A stretch of 8,647 nucleotides of DNA from JBBQQK01 sp038216025. Its GTDB lineage: Bacteria; Patescibacteriota; UBA1384; XYA2-FULL-43-10; 1-14-0-10-43-13. Below the pieces are notes generated by a model that saw only the letters and a list, made by a program, of their open reading frames with translations, had not been told where the DNA came from and did no database searches. Numbering within the stretch: position 1 is the first letter of the stretch; the number at the start of each line of letters is the position of its first letter. This document shows, piece after piece, positions 6,985 through 8,647 of this stretch. Both the position numbers and the translations under genes were made by a program. Location of the stretch: the NCBI GenBank assembly GCA_038216025.1, contig JBBQQK010000046.1, positions 1 through 8,647 of the forward strand, read 5' to 3'.

Positions 6985-8266
6985 TTTCCTTCCTCCCTTT
7001 CTTGGCGTATTGCTCAATCAAATCAGCTCCAATTTTTTCCGCATTATCGTATTTGCGCAGTATCTCCTGGAACTTTTTGCCATTTTCTTTGTATTTGGGG
7101 TTATCCAGGGTTTGTTCTACGCATTTAATGATTGTATGCCACGGAATTTCGTTGGCTTTTTGCGCATATTTCTCTCTCTTGGTAAAATCGGATATCTTTG
7201 CTCTATTTAAATTGATTCCAAGGCCCAGTTCTTCAAGTCTATTCGCGATTGTTGATTGATCTATGTTGTGAGGAATAGTAATGAGAGGCTTTCCGTTCCA
7301 TAGCGACTGCATAACGGTTCCATGTCCTGCTGTGTTGATTACAATATCAGCATGTTCGGCCACTTTTAACCCCGGAAAATAATTTTTGATAATCAGGTGA
7401 TCCATATCTTCAATAAATTGTTCCCTGGCAAAGTTAGGCCCTAAACTTAAAAGAATATTCCATTCTTTCTTCTGGGAGAGCGATTCAATCAGCTTCTCGT
7501 AAGTTTGCTTTTTAAATACAGAGCCACCAAAAGAGATATATACCAAAGGTTTGTTGCTTTCTTTAAACAGAAGCAATGGATCGAAACTGTCAGCTTCAAA
7601 CCCTCGCCAAAAAAGTGGGCCGATATAATGAATATCTTTTCTCTTAGTCCTTCCTATAGGTTCGAATTCCGGAATACTCGGTATCAGCACTGGATTGCCC
7701 GAGTGCAAGTCTCTTTGCCGTTTTGGTTTTGGGTCTGCCCCAAGCTCCTTATAAAATTCTTGTATTTGTTTGAGATAAACCTTTTCAAACTTGTAGGTAA
7801 AAATCGGTTTACTAATTTTTCTGATTAATGAATGATGAGAGTTTTTATTCGAATAACTTAATCCGAGGACACCCTGGAATTCATGTAACCACTGTGCGTT
7901 CAAAATTGTAATATATGGGATCCCAAGCTTATGCCCTGCGATCGGACCAAAAAAACTCGGTGAATTAACTATGATATCAGGCTGAAAATCTTGCGCTGCC
8001 TTTATCTCGTCTGAAAGCCAGTTAATAAAGTGGTTTTTATTTTTAATAAAGTAATTGATTGACTGATCTTCTTCATCGTTCAGATTGACTTCAGTATGAC
8101 CGTCTCCATATACTTGGTAGCCTGAGTTTTCAATAAATGCCTTTTTATTTTTTGTGGTTGTAAAAAGAATCTCATGACCACGAGATTTTAGTTCATCGGC
8201 AATTGCAAGGGATCTAACTATATGTGCGATTGACCCCCCGCTATACGGAGTAAATAGAATTTTCAT
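6977..8266 (-). CDS. GT1/UGT-like glycosyltransferase (MGT/MurG-type GT-B fold)
   Basis: This is a 429-residue protein with both GT-B domains. The N-terminus 'KILFTPYSGGSIAHIVRSLAIADELKSRGHEI' pattern (2-33; glycine loop followed by the His-containing helix) is the acceptor-domain start of UGT/MGT enzymes. 'PDIIVNSPSFFGPIAGHKLGIPYI' pattern (96-119) follows. The C-terminal domain opens with 'PLVYISFGGSV' (240-250) and carries the donor-binding signature 'HADIVINTAGHGTVMQSLWNGKP' spread over 305-327, then 'ITIPHNIDQ' (329-337), whose final Asp-Gln contacts the donor sugar in this family. Members glycosylate small lipophilic molecules, macrolides, lipids or lipid-linked intermediates. No signal peptide is seen, so it acts in the cytoplasm or at the inner membrane face. 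It is the first gene of the minus-strand block and overlaps the sensor kinase, so its expression is likely linked to the two-component pair. The ATG at 8266 lacks an obvious Shine-Dalgarno. Substrate unknown. Confidence 0.92.
   Translation of the reverse strand: MKILFTPYSGGSIAHIVRSLAIADELKSRGHEILFTTTKNKKAFIENSGYQVYGDGHTEVNLNDEEDQSINYFIKNKNHFINWLSDEIKAAQDFQPDIIVNSPSFFGPIAGHKLGIPYITILNAQWLHEFQGVLGLSYSNKNSHHSLIRKISKPIFTYKFEKVYLKQIQEFYKELGADPKPKRQRDLHSGNPVLIPSIPEFEPIGRTKRKDIHYIGPLFWRGFEADSFDPLLLFKESNKPLVYISFGGSVFKKQTYEKLIESLSQKKEWNILLSLGPNFAREQFIEDMDHLIIKNYFPGLKVAEHADIVINTAGHGTVMQSLWNGKPLITIPHNIDQSTIANRLEELGLGINLNRAKISDFTKREKYAQKANEIPWHTIIKCVEQTLDNPKYKENGKKFQEILRKYDNAEKIGADLIEQYAKKGRKEND
6992..6997 (-). 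promoter_or_regulatory. Shine-Dalgarno GGGAGG for the histidine kinase
   Basis: On the minus strand GGGAGG lies seven bases before the ATG at 6984, inside the last codons of the glycosyltransferase gene ('KKGRKEND'). It sets the kinase start and implies that kinase translation is linked to that of the glycosyltransferase. Confidence 0.75.
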
Positions 8267-8291
8267 AAGTAGCTTTAACTAATTATTACTT

Positions 8292-8301
8292 TATTATAAT
8301 A
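8292..8301. promoter_or_regulatory. Palindromic TATAAT element, possible divergent -10 region
   Basis: TATTATAATA is a perfect 10-bp palindrome, so TATAAT is present on both strands (plus 8295-8300, minus 8298-8293). It lies 26 bp before the glycosyltransferase start on the minus strand and about 20 bp before the possible small plus-strand ORF. On the minus strand TGG precedes an overlapping TATTAT, resembling an extended -10. I see no convincing -35 hexamer on either side. Confidence 0.4.
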
Positions 8302-8319
8302 CCAAGAAACCTACCATTT

Positions 8320-8478
8320 TTGAAACTAGTTCAGCTGCATTATACATCTGGTCAAACGGCCCACACCCTCACATATAGCAAAGAAGAAGTTTACGAAGAT
8401 TTGAAGAGAGCATTTAATGGCTCTGTCGGACAACTCTTTTCAGAAATTAAAGTTCAATGTATCTCCGAAAATTTTTAG
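8320..8478 (+). CDS. Possible small protein, 52 residues, TTG start (unrecognised)
   Basis: An open frame runs from TTG at 8320 to TAG at 8476-8478. There is no ATG or GTG in the frame back to the upstream stop at 8266-8268. The product begins 'KLVQLHYTSGQTAHTLTYSK' after the initiator and continues with a charged helix-like part ('EEVYEDLKRAF') and a hydrophobic end. The pattern of a strand pair followed by an amphipathic helix looks protein-like, and the composition is not that of random AT-rich sequence. No signal peptide or transmembrane segment is seen. Against it, the start is TTG, no Shine-Dalgarno is visible, and it is short. A TATAAT lies about 20 bp upstream and a hairpin with a T-run about 12 bp downstream, which would make a compact single-gene unit. 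I do not recognise the family; it could also be a fragment of a decayed gene. Confidence 0.35.
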   Translation: MKLVQLHYTSGQTAHTLTYSKEEVYEDLKRAFNGSVGQLFSEIKVQCISENF

Positions 8479-8561
8479 TTCTCAAATACAAAAGTGTTCG
8501 CCTTTTGGCGATCATTTTTTTAGCTTTAATATTCGTCTATTCATTGGGATTTTTGTCTTGA
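8457..8561 (+). CDS. Possible 34-residue single-pass membrane peptide
   Basis: The frame from ATG at 8457 to TGA at 8559-8561 encodes a basic N-terminus ('MYLRKFLVLKYKSVR') followed by a long hydrophobic stretch ('LLAIIFLALIFVYSLGFL'). That is the layout of a small inner-membrane protein with its N-terminus inside, or of a signal anchor. It overlaps the end of the preceding small ORF by 22 bp in another frame. No clear Shine-Dalgarno is seen. The hydrophobic codons coincide with the T-rich arm of a hairpin, and T-rich DNA readily encodes Phe, Leu and Ile, so this may be a by-product of a terminator rather than a gene. Confidence 0.3.
   Translation: MYLRKFLVLKYKSVRLLAIIFLALIFVYSLGFLS
8490..8521 (+). 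terminator. Hairpin with T-run, candidate rho-independent terminator
   Basis: The core stem is TCGCC (8498-8502) and GGCGA (8507-8511) around a TTTT loop. After one T-T mismatch (8497/8512) the stem continues, AAAAGTG (8490-8496) pairing with the CA-T-run at 8513-8519 with one G-T pair. The descending arm is followed by a T-run to 8521. The polarity fits termination of plus-strand transcription about 12 bp after the 52-codon ORF. The minus orientation has only a short T4 and is weaker. Confidence 0.5.
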
Positions 8562-8647
8562 CTGAGCACAATCCACCCTTGCTGTTAAGCGGTTGAAATT
8601 AACTTAAATTCAGCTATCTTGATTATCTTTTTAGCGTTGTATGCGAT
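8562..8647. other. Right-edge stretch with no supported gene
   Basis: These last ~85 bases hold no ORF of useful length in any frame. TTGAAA (8593-8598) and TATCTT (8615-8620), 16 bp apart, could form a weak plus-strand promoter for a gene beyond the window. On the minus strand a 20-codon open stretch enters from the edge and stops at 8585-8587; it is too short to call. Confidence 0.3.

Noticed and set aside
6985..7017. ATG at 7017 as the histidine kinase start
   Set aside because: The added residues encode the Shine-Dalgarno (KGG) and would need a 41-bp overlap with the previous gene; the ATG at 6984 has ideal spacing.
7505..7828. 107-codon plus-strand ORF opposite the UGT-like glycosyltransferase
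   Set aside because: Antisense to conserved glycosyltransferase sequence and without recognisable features.
8558..8563. TTGACT as a -35 element
   Set aside because: No acceptable -10 lies 16-18 bp downstream.
8585..8647. Minus-strand 20-codon open stretch entering from the right edge, considered as a C-terminal gene fragment
   Set aside because: Too short to distinguish from chance, with no recognisable motif.
1..8647. Alternative genetic code (TGA as Gly, as in some CPR lineages)
   Set aside because: TGA ends the PIG-L, second GT4 and UGT-like genes exactly at operon overlaps, so it functions as a stop here.
1..8647. tRNA, rRNA, CRISPR array, insertion sequence or attachment site
   Set aside because: No cloverleaf-like sequence, spaced repeats, transposase motifs or terminal inverted repeats were seen on reading both strands.

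Overview
The window is AT-rich, gene-dense bacterial DNA with eight substantial genes in two convergent blocks. It reads in the standard bacterial code, with TGA used as a real stop. Genes are packed with 4-16 bp overlaps. The sensor kinase has an N-terminal 7TM-type region, its partner is a stand-alone receiver with a non-Pro residue after the conserved Lys, and several genes encode sugar or natural-product-like chemistry. Together these suggest a member of the Candidate Phyla Radiation (Patescibacteria). That assignment is an inference from style, not from a marker gene.

Left block, plus strand, 1-3896. It holds the C-terminal part of a GT4 glycosyltransferase cut by the window edge, a PIG-L type zinc deacetylase, a second GT4 glycosyltransferase with an extra C-terminal winged-helix/PqqD-like domain, and a radical SAM enzyme with a shortened SPASM (twitch-like) cysteine pattern. 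The genes overlap or nearly touch, so this is one operon. A glycosyltransferase carrying an apparent peptide-recognition domain, directly followed by a radical SAM/twitch enzyme, is the most unusual feature here. It resembles in logic, though not in sequence that I can verify, systems that make a radical-SAM-modified and glycosylated peptide or cofactor, or a modified surface glycan. No precursor peptide is visible inside the window.

Right block, minus strand, 8266 down to 3893. It holds a GT1/UGT-like glycosyltransferase, a multi-TM sensor histidine kinase whose start overlaps the end of that gene, a single-domain response regulator, and an APH-family small-molecule kinase whose stop codon overlaps the stop of the radical SAM gene. 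The first three are probably co-transcribed and the kinase may be a fourth member.

Right end, 8267-8647. No large gene lies here. The stretch holds a palindromic TATAAT-type element between the glycosyltransferase and a possible divergent 52-codon ORF, then a possible 34-residue single-pass membrane peptide. A hairpin with a T-run overlaps that second ORF and may instead be the terminator of the first. The last ~85 bases show nothing I can support.
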